Shown: one piece after another, positions 45,104 through 56,605 of the stretch | How the letters are laid out: every line of letters starts with the position of its first letter | How positions within the stretch are numbered: position 1 is the first letter of the stretch | The notes under the pieces: model-generated | What the model was told of the DNA's origin: nothing | The model's input: only the letters and a program-made list of their open reading frames with translations | The model's database searches: none | NCBI GenBank assembly: GCA_000310025.1 | Contig: FN649736.1 | Location: forward strand, 2,501,723 to 2,565,722 | DNA length: 64,000 nt | DNA from: Ectocarpus siliculosus | Lineage: Eukaryota; Sar; Phaeophyceae; Ectocarpales; Ectocarpaceae | Direction of reading: 5' to 3' | Made by a program: the position numbers and the translations under genes

Positions 45104-48100
45104 ATGCGGCTCACCGCTGACATAATCATGGTTAGTAAGCGTAGGTACTGAAGCGCGAGGCTGGTGTATCTGTAGCCGAAACGACGGCGGGGCGAGAGTA
45201 GGACCAAACGTAATGCAAACACAGCACAAGAGGTCATTTTTTCAAGCGTTGTTGTGCACCGCTGTTGTCATCGCTGTTGTTGGTGGATCCACACGGGCAC
45301 CGGGTGTCGGGGTGTCCTCCTCGCCCCTTGATCTTTTGATATCCATGGCCTGCAACTCTCCTCTCTGTTGGTGAACATGGTCCCTGCATCCACCTGCGTT
45401 TGTGATGCCAAAGTCCGTCACAGCAGTACAAAGACTCACGCTCCCTCAGAAAACTTGACGACGCCATATGGCCATGTCTCACGAACAGCAGACAAGTTTG
45501 AGGTTTACCCCACGTGGGGCGCGGTGTCTACTGCTGTGAGTGGGTAGGTCATGGTCTGGAGCGCACGTCTACCATCTGTTGGATAGCAGCGAGTTATGCT
45601 CTGCTTAAAGGCTGGCTGCGACAGGTAGAGATGGTTGGCGGCGATCTTGCATTGCTCTATGGATGAAGCCTACAGAGCAGTACAGCGATCAGTCTCGTGC
45701 TGCATTTGTACAAAAGCGACTTTTCCATCCGTATGTATGTCTTGAGGGCGCCCTGCCATTGCGGCGTCCCGCTGCACCATGTAAACAGGAATATCCATGC
45801 TGGTGCAGTTGAGATGTCTGAGGTAGGGCTTCCGGACTCCAGCAGTAAAAAATATGGAATTTTTTCGTCGTAATGATCCGCGTATCGCCATCGATGGTTG
45901 TGCCGGGGGTGTTCAGCCGACCTACACCTCTCTTCGGTTCTCTCGGTTCTCGAAAGATAAGTTCCGTTACACAGCGTCGCCCCAGCGAAACGGTACCATT
46001 CACTGCTGTACCAGGTTCACGATGTCGATTAAGGCCGTACAAACTTTGTTGGGGCTGTCGGCGGGGGTCTTGCGGACTGAACTGCTGGTGTGCTTTTTTT
46101 CTTCCCATACGTGCTGCGGACACAACAGCTTTGACCATTAAGCTTTTCGCTGCGGTGTGTTCATGTACGAAGACTGTGGCACAACATGTCTGTCGGGTAG
46201 GCCCATCGTAGATGGTATTGCGAACAAAGCACCTAGCACCGGCCAACCTGCAAGGATTCGGCAAAAACTGTCAAAGTTTTCATCTCGCCGTGCTGCTGTA
46301 CCTAGCGCCGGTCGGGGTTTCCGTTCCTGGCCATCTGCAGCTAAACGGAAGGTGTGTTGTAGCGCCGTGTGGCGTGATGCGTCCATGGGGGTATAGTAGC
46401 AGATTCTTGTTGATCAGGAGCGGAATATCAAGCAATATCGGGAGTAGCGCCAGTCGGAGCTGACTGATGACGAACTCTACAGGCATCAACACGGAAGAAC
46501 CGTTAGACGAACGGCCGGTGGTAGAGACAACAGTGAGGTTTGGCCAGTTTTTCGGGTTTTTGTTTCCCGCGCGTACAGATAACAGAAACGGGCATTTACC
46601 AGAATGATGCTGTGCACATGGACACCACTTTTTGGAATCTGCCCATTTGATCGAATAGTCAACAAAGCCGACCAACGCCCCCAAACCAACATGATAGAAT
46701 TCCACCCACGTTTCATGGTTTCGCGTACCCTCCTCCGCCCGTCAACGCAATGCACCTGCTGTTGCGAGGCCTGTGCTTATTGATTTCGGTGTCCTTCCCC
46801 TCTGGCGTGTCGTGTATTGCCCGCGCTCGTTCCAGCACGCTCGTGCGAGCATCAACCCTTGCGACGAGCGAGAGCTGGACCTTCGCGGGTACAAGATCCC
46901 GATGATAGAGAACTTGGGGGTGAGAGACGAAACACGACCACGGGGCGGACGAGTAGCAGGGCGGGTCTGTGTACTCATAGTCGTGCCTGCCGTAGTCGTT
47001 AGACCATTGAATTCGCATCCCAACAAAGCAGGGACGGAGCATCCCGGGTTCCCACCGGACCAGGCTCTCAGGAGGGGGGTTATTCGTGTAATCGGCATGC
47101 CGTAGTGGTTAGAGCATTAACCTCGCATCCCTACAATGTCGGGACGGAGCGATATGGCAGTTGCTCGCTGGCCCGGGCTACGTTTTACAAGGATGAATCA
47201 GGACCTGGTCTTTATCCTTGCGTTTGCTGTGCCATCCAGATATACCATGGATTGATTGAGGTATCCCGGCTAACCTAACGTTTCGCCATCGGCAGTAGCC
47301 GGGGGAAGGGGTTGGGAAAAAGAGACGGGGAAACAGAGAGAAAGAGGTGTGTGTGGGGGGGGGGGAGTGAAGGAAAGGCGAGGGGGGCTGCAGCAGAGCG
47401 ACAAGGCACACGCTTTATATTTGTCGACGTCGTATTGTTGTTGTTGTCGTTGTCCTTTATCGTCGTAGTTTTGCCCCGCCGCTGATGCTGGTGCCGGATG
47501 CGGCGATTTCTTCGTGGCCGCTTCCGGTTTCTTAAGCGGGCCTCTCGCATTTTGCTCCGCTGCGAGCGAATAAACGCCCTTTGCTGCTGGCACTGTCCCG
47601 GCTTGCGTGCGTACGTACGTGTGCTTTGTTGATCTCCACGCGTGAACCAGGTGACCCAAGATCAGTTCGACGCGATGGACTTCTCGGACAACGAGATCAA
47701 GAAGCTAGACAACTTCCCCCGGTACAAGCGCCTGTCGTCCCTCCTCCTCTGCAACAACCACGTCTCCAAGATTTCGGAAGACCTCGGCACTGCTTTGCCG
47801 AACCTCTCCTGCCTGATACTCACCAACAACAAGGTGAGCGGTAGATGTGGCGCGGGGGGCGTAGAGAGGACCGGGCCAAAGGTTCTTCGGTCCCGTCCTT
47901 GTCGCAGATTGTCAATCCGCGGGTCTTCATCGTGGAACGGAGAGGGGAGAAGGACGGGGCGAGCGGCGGACAGAAACGAGATACACGAAGAATAGCTCGG
48001 AATGCGTACAGCGGTGTACTTTTTCTATTCTCAAGCCAGGAGGGAAGCCGCACTCCTCCTCCGTTCGTGTCTGTTCCGATTGTTTCGAAGTGGCTTCTTG

Positions 48101-51100
48101 TGGTTCGATGGTTGACGATTCCTGGTGCTTCTTGCGGTAGATGAAAGTGGTGGTGTCGGTGGAACGCTAGGAAGAGAGGTGTGGCATTTCTGCCTGCTGG
48201 TGCGCTGTTGTCGACCGCTTCTCGGGGTTGGATAACACTGACAACCGAAAGTTCGGGGCTATCGTCCCGTGACGGGGCGGCGCTTGCAGAAATGATGACG
48301 AGATCACCGATTAAGAGCTGCTAATATACACACAATGTCCCCGCGCCCGCCCTCCCCTCTACATGCAGCTCTCCACGCTAGCGGAACTCAAGGGCCTTGG
48401 CACCTGCACGAAGCTGACGATGCTCTCCTTGCTGCACAACGAGGTGGTAAACAAGCAGTACTACCGACTGTACATGATCAACCTCATACCCAGCCTCAAG
48501 CAGCTGGATTTCCAGAAGGTCACGGTGAAGGTGAGGATGGTTTTGGTTTTGCCTCGAGCGGGGAGAGAAAAAGGGAGAGAGAAGGAAGACACACGAAGAA
48601 GTTGTAGGCGCAGTTGTGCCGAAGTTTTTTCGCCTGGTTGTCGTGATTTCTCAAGGGCCCCATTTCAAGCTGTGGTTGCGTGTGTGCGCGATTTTTCCGT
48701 GTACCGGACCCGGGGCGCTGTAAATATGGCCATGGTCGCTGTCGTTGGACCTGTTGTAATCTTGGCATTGTTTTGGTGCTTCAACCCCCTGCGCTTTTGT
48801 GTCGCGTGGTTGGGACGGAACTCTTTCGCGTCGCGTCTTCTTGGCACTCTTGAATTGGTGTATGTTCACGCTTTAGCACGTGCGCGCGAGCTGTTCAATG
48901 GTCCGTTGGCCATCGACGAACAACCGTACGAAAAATAGCTCTTGAACGTGGAATTCGTTGTGCCTGGTGTCCCTTGAGGCATGCATGGTCACATGACTTA
49001 CTCCCAAGCACCAAACAAGTGCCCCCTCCCCCCCCCCCCCCCGTTACATTTCTCATCGCCAGGAGCGAGAGTCGGCGGTCCGATTGGCCAGGTCACAGGC
49101 AGGGCAGGCGATGATACAGGACGTGGCGCAGCAGGCGGAGAAGGCTAAGACCTTCACGCCGGGCGCCCCCGCGGCGGAAGAGCAGAAGCTGACAGACGAG
49201 CACCGAGCCATCTATGCCGATCGCATCGCGAAGGCCACCACGGTAGAGGAGGTGCGTTATTTTCGGTTGGAGAGGGGGGGGTCATCGCGTGGGCGTGACG
49301 GCCGACACGTTTTTTTCTCGCGCGCTGAGTGGTACAGGAGAGCAGGGTTTTTGCTTGTTTGACCGCAGTACAAGCGTAGGAGGTGTGAATCGACGAATTG
49401 TCCCCGCGTCCTCCTTCGAAACGGCGCCTCTTGCTCTTCCATGTATGCGTACAAGGTGAATGCACCGCCTCCTGTGGGCGGGGAGCCCTTTCCACCTCTC
49501 TAATGCTCTCTGCCCTCCGGGTTGGGGCTTGCAATGGGCATGTCCCCGTGACATATATTTCGAGAACATTGCGAGGAGGGTCTCCCGGCTTCCGACTACA
49601 CGGCAGAAGAGCGCGACGGGTTGTTGTGTCATTAGCCCGGCAACGTCGAGTGGGCATCCCTGTTCCGCCGCCGTCGAGCCAGAGTGTCGAGCCACAGTCT
49701 TTCTATCTCTCTCTGGTCTTTCCTTTCTTCATCTCCCCTCTTACCTATGCCCATGTTTCTTGTCCACTCTCCTCGTTCCCGTGCGTATCTATTCGTCTCG
49801 TAGATTGAAATGCTCTCCAAGAAGATCCAAGCTGGCATCATCCCGTCAGCGAACTACAAGCAGGGCGGCGGAGCGCCGGCGGCGAACGGGGCTGCTGCGC
49901 CAGCCGCCGCGGCGGCGGCTCCGGGGAAGCCTCCAGCCGCCACAACAACCGAGGTCGAAATGGCTTCGCCACAAACGGCGTCTCCTCAGGAGCCGTCGGG
50001 CACGGCAGTAGCGGCAGCAGGGAAGGCTGCTGCCCCCGCCGCCGCCCCCATGGACACGGGAACAGCGGCGACGGCGCCAGAAGCACCAGCAGCACCAGCA
50101 CAAGCTGCGCCGACGGAAGCATCAAGCATGGACGTCGACGGTGCAGAGGAGGGGAAAACGGCGGAGGCGCCGGTTCCGGGTGCCGACGCTGGGAACGGCG
50201 AAGCCGAAGAAGAACCGCCAGCAACATCAGAAGCGGGGCGGGGGGGTGAGGGGAAGGAGGAGGCAAGTAGCGCCAAGGGGGGAGCAGACGGCGGCGGTGG
50301 TGGTGATGCTATGGTTGATGATGAGGGGGGAGAAGAAGCGGCCGCAGAAACAGCGGAGGAGACGGCCACGGAGGCACCGGCGGAAACCGGCGAGGGGGAG
50401 GGGGACATGGAGCAGGAGGAGGGAGGAGGGCCCAAGCTTTCCGAAGCTGAAATCAAGTCGTATAAGGTGGGCACACGGGTGTACAGCAGTCTATCTGCCG
50501 ACATGTCTGCGAAAACACCCAAACGTATTTCAATAACCAAGACCCACCTATAACCCGCATCCAAACCAAAGGGAGGGAAATTATGCGTACGTAGCAGGCG
50601 ACTGGTGATGCCGATGCCCTCTGTGCAAGAGTCCACCCCGGACCAAATATGAAGACCTCCGATACACCACCCGTCATGTCTTCCGAAGCTTAAGAACATA
50701 ATGCCCTCGACAAACCGAGAGGACTGGCAGATCGATTGGTCTGGGGGGCAATGCATGCCCATGTCGCGTGTGTTAGGACGCCGCCCTGTTGATGTGTCTT
50801 GCTTCTTGCTAGCCTCGGGTATATCTGTTGCAAGAGACTTCAACTTCCGCTTTGCAGAAGATGTGTTTGGTGCTTTGAGGTGGCTGCATTCTGCACCTGA
50901 CACCTGTTAGATTAACACGCATCCTGTATGTTCTGTGAATGGGACCAAGAAGCGCGTGGGGCTGAACTTCTGCTGAGATGACGGGGTGTTTGTCGTGCGT
51001 GCGATTGATGGCGTTGTGTTGACGATTAGCCATGACTCTTGTACATATACCCCTGTAGGTGTTTGGTGTGCATTGGAGCATGCGCCAAGGAGTTGGAAGT

Positions 51101-51572
51101 GGACCTGACAATGTATCGTTTATTTTTGAACCGATATATATACGTACCTAAACATGCGGACAAGGAAACGTTAGTCGTCTCGTTTTTCGTCCCATTTTGG
51201 GCGGCACGTTCCGCATGCGCCAGGAATGGCCGCAACAAGTGAACATACCTCCGCCGGTAATGTTCTCAACGTGCTAAATAGTTGAAGCAAATGCCCTAGC
51301 ACTACGCTTACACCCCATCATCAGACGAGCCCTGTACACATTCAAACAAGCGTTGAGAGCACGAATGGGCATGCGTTCATCCATCGGCTATTCCTTGGTG
51401 GAGGCACACGGGCTCCTCATTTCTCCTCACTCGTAACCGCTGTGAACACACGACCCGTCCCACCGGAGGGCAGGTGACGCAGCTGAAGAAGGCGCTCGTG
51501 GAACGCGGCCTTCCCACAAATGGACTCAAGGCCGACCTTGCCGCGAGGCTGATGGAAGCGATGGGGTACTGA
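45104..51572 (+). CDS. SNRPA1 (U2A'): U2 snRNP protein A' with C-terminal SAP motif
   Basis: U2A' binds U2B'' and stem-loop IV of U2 snRNA in the spliceosome. Seven exons join in phase: 45,104-45,130, 46,836-46,919, 47,651-47,833, 48,369-48,530, 49,063-49,251, 49,804-50,466 and 51,474-51,572 (about 468 aa; animal U2A' is about 255). Residues 1-165 are the leucine-rich-repeat domain with near-invariant family blocks: MRLTADII, ERELDLRGYKIPMIENLG, QFDAMDFSDNEI, KQYYRLYMI and LDFQKV. The KTFTPG segment is also shared. Exon 6 adds about 200 residues of Ala/Pro- then Glu/Gly-rich low-complexity linker. Exon 7 completes a SAP helix-turn-helix (SYKVTQLKKALVERGLP, then NGLKADLAARLMEAMGY), a nucleic-acid-binding motif not part of standard U2A'. 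The linker is partly CpG-rich repeats, so indel errors are possible, but the frame stays open to the donor TATAAG|GTGGGC. Confidence 0.93.
46965..47145 (+). repeat. Two consecutive SINE-like heads
   Basis: The first head (46,970-47,070) reads GTGTACTCATAGTCGTGCC, GTAGTCGTTAGACCATTGAA and GGGTTCCCACCGGACC. The second (47,078-47,142) reads CATGCCGTAGTGGTTAGAGC and GGGACGGAGC, closer to a real tRNA A box. Neither has the SINE body. They lie in intron 2 of the U2A' gene. Confidence 0.65.
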
Positions 51573-54500
51573 TGGCGGGCAATGGATGATTTCGGCCGGA
51601 TGCCGAGGGGTGGGGGGGCACGTCTGTAGCGTTTGTTGCCTCTGGTCGCTTGCGGACCGTCGACGGGGTTCTCCTACTTGGGCGACGAGAATTGAGGAGG
51701 GGAAGACGATGCGCCTCAAAAATTACCAGATTTTGTGGCAACTGCGTTGTGATGCTGGTTGGTGGCGTGCGGAGGTATTTCTTTTCGAAGGGATTAGAAC
51801 TTAGTCCTGGGTAAGATAGACCGGACGGGCATGCTAACAATGCTGCGATTGCACTATGACACGATCAGTGGCCCAGAGCAATAAGCCAGCATTTCTGTGG
51901 TTTCCGTCCGTCTCCCTGGCACCGCGCATTTCGGTAATGGTTTACCGAGCGACTTTTTCGCGTTCTCTCCTCTCGTCGTTTTCGATTGAATACCGTCGTG
52001 GTCTTCGGCGATCTCACTTCTCCGGCCAGCCTCACGACGTTGTGTGTGTGATGGTACCTGGTTTGCCGGCCCTCTTCTTTTCGCCCGCGCGTCTTCGAAA
52101 TCTGTGACTGTTGCACTTGTTCGATTGGGGATCGATGTTGACGTGAACCAAAATGACGAGCACGTCGAGGCGAAAGAAGATTTGACGACTGCTTTGCCCC
52201 GACCCTAGCACTTGCGAATGCCGTACTCCGTATTTTCTTGTTGTACCGATACGCGTTTTGTGGATACAAGTGATTCAATCGGTAGAACCGCGAATTGCAG
52301 TTGTGTGGAACGCTGAAGAGGGATAAGCTTGACCGAAAGGGTGAGAGAAACGCACGGGTTGGCTAGACCAATACCGCCTAGCAACTGTTTTCGAGGCCAG
52401 TATTGCCGTCAGGCGACCTGCCGTTTGGAAAGACTCCGTGGTTCTCGAATCGACGAATAGTTTGGGGCGAGAGGGATAACGGAAAAACAACAGCGCAGCG
52501 AAGCAGAGGAGAGACCTCTTTCTCGTTTGCTCGCAAATGGTCGCACCGGGTACGCTGTACATGTTCGTTATTGTTCTGCCGACCACAGGCCAAAACCCCA
52601 AAGATGGTTGCGTCCCTCCCTCTTCCTGTTCTTCCCTCTCCGGCCCTCTCATTTGTATTTGGCAGACTAACGAAAGCCCTCGGTATCTACCCATCCTCAC
52701 GTTTAGCACCGAGGCCCTTTGAATGATCTTCTGGACACACGTCACCAATGATGATTCCATCGAACGAAGCCCCATTTTGACTAGATCGACGCCAATAAGT
52801 AAGACCAAAGTCTTGCTGAAAGTAGGCTTGTTTGTAACAGCAGTTCAGCGTTGTTCATACCATGAGACTCTCTGGGGTCATCGAAAGTGTGGGCCCTGAC
52901 GAGTAAGATCCTGCTGGGCAAAGAGTTCATCGAAAGCGAAGCTGTGGAGGATGCCGGTTTCATCACGCGACATTTGCTGCTCAACACGATCGCAGCGACC
53001 ATCTGCACCACTTCACACGGCTGCGCTCGAAAGACGCTTGTAAAAGAGGCGATGAGCAGTGTGATAATATTAGCGACGAAGGACTCGTTGGATACCGCCA
53101 AGGGACCTGCTTGGCACAAAGTTGAACTCGTTGTTCACCAAGTGGACCCATCGCCACAAAGAATACGTTCGTCGCACCAATGAAGCATGTGGTGCAAGTG
53201 GCAGACAACGTCACGGTCCCTCCCTGGCCGCCAGCACAAGCATGTGGGCATCATGGTCGTACCATACAGATATCTTCCAGGTTGACATCAACGTTGGTGA
53301 AGCAGCGGCATGTACCTCTCCGCGGGTCAAAGAGCAAGGGCAGCAGTAATTAGAGCTGCTATAATAGGTGTTTAACGTTTTCATTTTCCTCCAAAAGGGG
53401 CTGAAACGGATCTTGGTTGTCATACGTTCGCACCAACTACGGAATATACACAGTCAGAAAAATGTGACAGCAGTTTCGCCCAAACTTTCCAAGCTAACGG
53501 TCCCCGCCTTTTCCTTGGACAGATCAGCTCTTCGTGAGCCGCGCCCGCTGGATATCGGAGAACTCCTGAACAGCAATCAAGGTTGTAATCCCTCGCGCGG
53601 CAGAGAGAGGGTGACGGACACCGCAATCTTGCGCCCGCCGCTATTTTAGTACATCCCAGCCAAGGCTTCACCGAATGCCTGCAAGTAAGCATGCGATTCG
53701 GGACCAAAGCTTGAAACGGAACACCCAGGACAATGAACAGTTGAAGCAGGAGCGAGGGTAACGTGACAGCAGTTGCTTCTGGCTGAACGGTAATAACAAT
53801 ACAAGAACAAGAAACCGGCGAGGCAAACAGATAGCGTCACGAATGGAGATATTGGTAGTTTGGCAACTGAGGCCCACACTGTTAAGATCCACAGACCGCG
53901 CTGGTGATGCCGGGTTGAGATGCCCCACTTAAACCTCAGTGAAACCACTGCTGTGGGTGAGTTTTTCCTTTCCCCGAAACAACTCGAGCCGGAAGGAGGG
54001 TGAACAGGGTTTGTACCAAGGTCATGCTGTTTGTGCTACTGCGAATACAAATTTGACTAGGAGAAAACGCTTCGTCGAACGCCAATATGGAAAGAGGGGA
54101 TCGTCCTCGACAGACGTTGGGGAGATTGTACCTTCATGAAGGTGGTCTCCACATAGGAAACGGTCGAATTCGGCAAACGTTTCACATAGTTCGTACCAAA
54201 ACGACCGACTTGCCACGTAACAGGTGAAGACACGATCGCATGGGCAATTGTATGTCTAGGAGCTCAAGGTACGGAAGAGCAGAAAGGCCAAAACTACCTA
54301 TTTTGGGTCCACAAGGTTGGGTAGTTTCCTAGTGTTATGCGGAGGTGGCTGGTGTGCTGCGCAATGCTCATCTTCGAGTCCATGCTCCAGATGGCATCTG
54401 CGGACGCTCCTGTGTTTGTGATTCACGAGGTCCTACAGTCTTCTGAGGTCTCAGGGTAGGGCCTACCGCAGTGTGAAGCCATACCGATGAAAGCACAATT

Positions 54501-54791
54501 TCCTCGGTACCTGGGGTCAACCAACCCGTGGGAAACACTGCCGCAAGAACCCAGAAAGCAACCCTCGAATGGCCACAACGCTTCTCTTGTACGCAGCACT
54601 CATCACCAAAAACTGATAACGACAACCCTCAACAATTTCAACAGCCATTGGCCCGCCTAAACAAGAACTATGCGATAGAAATAGGTGCTTGTTTCTTGGC
54701 CAATACTCCGCAAGCCTCGATCAACAACAGAAGACCGGGGGACGGTGCTGTCCACAGAAAGCGCCATGTCGAAAGTTCAATGACATATCAC
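51573..54791. other. Region without a supported gene
   Basis: This includes the U2A' 3' UTR at its left end. A plus-strand open frame at 52,887-53,183 has a protein-like composition, but I recognise no family and find no consistent splice partners. The minus-strand frames downstream of the ankyrin fragment are also unassigned. Confidence 0.4.
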
Positions 54792-56060
54792 TCACCTCAA
54801 GAGTGTTGCGACGAACACGTGACATGTCTTTGCCCGTCGCTTCAGGATTGGCAACGTCAGGCTCAGCGGTGGCCTACGCGGCTCGGGACCACAGGACCTC
54901 TCTACAGCATGGACGATGGAGGGGGCATCGCTTGGCCACAGCCAAGACACCGCATGGACCGCGTCGACTCGCAACAGCAAGCGACGGATGGCCTGCAGCC
55001 TATGCAGCTGCTCCTCCGTAGCGGGTTTGCCGTCTACAACCTTCTCGCGGAGGAGCGAGGTTGTGACAGCCAGAGGTGTGTCGTTGTACTCCACCCCTCC
55101 GTTCAAGTTCGTGACTCGAACGGTCGATGTCGTATCTGCTCCAGCGTCAACGAGCAACCGCACGATCCTGGGATTCCCAGAGCTGCACCACTCAATACTG
55201 CAACTCAGGGGTGTCATGCCGGAACCGTCGCTGGAGTTAGCGTACGCATGAACGCTCATTTCACTCTCCTTGCGTCGCTGCCGCAAGAGAAACTGGACGG
55301 ATGCCTCACGGCCCAATCCGGCGGTACCAAGGAGAACATAGCCCATCGCGTCGCGCACGCCGGCTCCGGTCAGGATGGCCATGATGTCCATGTGCTGGTT
55401 CATTGCGGCAAGGTGGAGAGCTTGTTCCCCGGCATTCGTAGCATCACACCTTCAATCCCAACCTCCTGAACTAGCTCGCGCACCACGTCCGAGTACCCGG
55501 CGCAGGCAGCTATGTCCAGTGGAACGACAGTTGTCCCGTATAGCGATTACCTCAAGGTTGAAATTGCATTCGCGGCTGGGTTTGCCTTCGCACGAAGCAA
55601 TTAGTTCCCTCAACGCACCCGTGCGTCCTTTTGCAGCCGCGACGTGCAGTGGTGTCACGGCTCGTAATGAAAGAAAACCCATACCAACAGTCACCCCGCT
55701 TGGCGTTTGACTGTTGGGATTCGCGCCTGCCTCGATCAACGCTCTCACCGCCTCCGAGCCTCCTCCTCTTACGGCCGCGTGAAGCGGTGTCAAGCCGTCG
55801 GATCCCGCGACGACTTCGAGGTCGGCACCGGCGTTGGTCAACATTTTGACGACGGTGGCGTTTCTCTCTTGAGCGCCAATGTGGAGAGCAGTGAAGCCAC
55901 CTTCAGCCGCTATTGACGGGTTGGCTCCGCGTTTGATCAGGACCTCCACAATGTACGCCCAACCCTTGGAAACGGCAATCATGAGTGGAGTGAGGCCCTG
56001 AGGACCGCCGCCTTGATCGATGTATGTCAACAGACCCGGCGGCAAGCACGGCTAGTGTAT
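54792..56060 (-). pseudogene. Ankyrin-repeat protein fragment with frameshifts
   Basis: Ankyrin repeats are clear on the minus strand: GLTPLMIAVSKGWAYIVEVL, GFTALHIGAQERNATVVKML, DGLTPLHAAVRGGGSEAV, VTPLHVAAAKGR, PLDIAACAGYSDVVREL, EQALHLAAMNQHMDIMAIL and MTPLSCSIEWCSSGNPRIV. The frame must change near 55,540 (between VIAIRDN and PLDIAACAG), near 55,435 (a one-base loss before the CDATNAGEQ-like segment), and near 56,025 at the 5' side. A stop lies upstream near 56,065. The C-terminus ends at 54,792. Introns could explain some breaks, but there are no matching splice sites at the shifts, so a decayed or misassembled copy is more likely. Ankyrin families are large in brown algae. Confidence 0.75.
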
Positions 56061-56605
56061 GTATCCTTAATCGAACCAATGGTCACAGAGGTGTGAAGTT
56101 GACTCCACTCATCACGCAGGTTAGCGACCGGGTCCATTCTTCTGCCTGTGAAGAATGGATTCGCTGTCGCTGTGCCTCTGAAATCGCTGTCGCATGGAGG
56201 AAAGCGGACGGACCGACTGGACCGAACTACCGGACCGACTTTGACGAAGGGGTCTTCGTGTGTCATCGGGAATGTGGGCAATGGGTAGGTGGGTGCGGAT
56301 GGAGCTTCTGTAGAGACTAACGCGGGGCCTCCTCACATGGAGCGCAGATAGGCGAGTTCTCTGCTGCAGCGCTCAGATAGGACCGCCCGGGCGAGAGACG
56401 GAGCGCAATCAATCCGTGTTGTGTTGCAGTGTACGTGAGTGTTTGTACACCCGAACGGTTGGCCGCCTTCTGGGGCGGCCTTGATTTTGTGCGAATTGGA
56501 GGAGGGACCCAGGAGTGTAACAAGAGCAACGCGCGGAACGACTTCGGGCTGGGTCGAATCGGTATCCTCGAGGCGGGTGCACACCAGTAACGTGGAGACA
56601 GAAGC

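Noticed and set aside
49986-50903. A 305-codon minus-strand open frame
   Set aside because: It is the antisense of the GC-rich low-complexity linker exon of U2A'. Its Ser/Pro/Ala-rich composition follows from the opposite strand.
52887-53183. Plus-strand open frame with protein-like composition downstream of U2A'
   Set aside because: No family was recognised, no compatible splice partners were found and both strands are open here, so it was not called as a gene.
54528-55469. A 313-codon plus-strand open frame
   Set aside because: It is antisense to the ankyrin-repeat fragment, whose minus-strand repeats are unmistakable.
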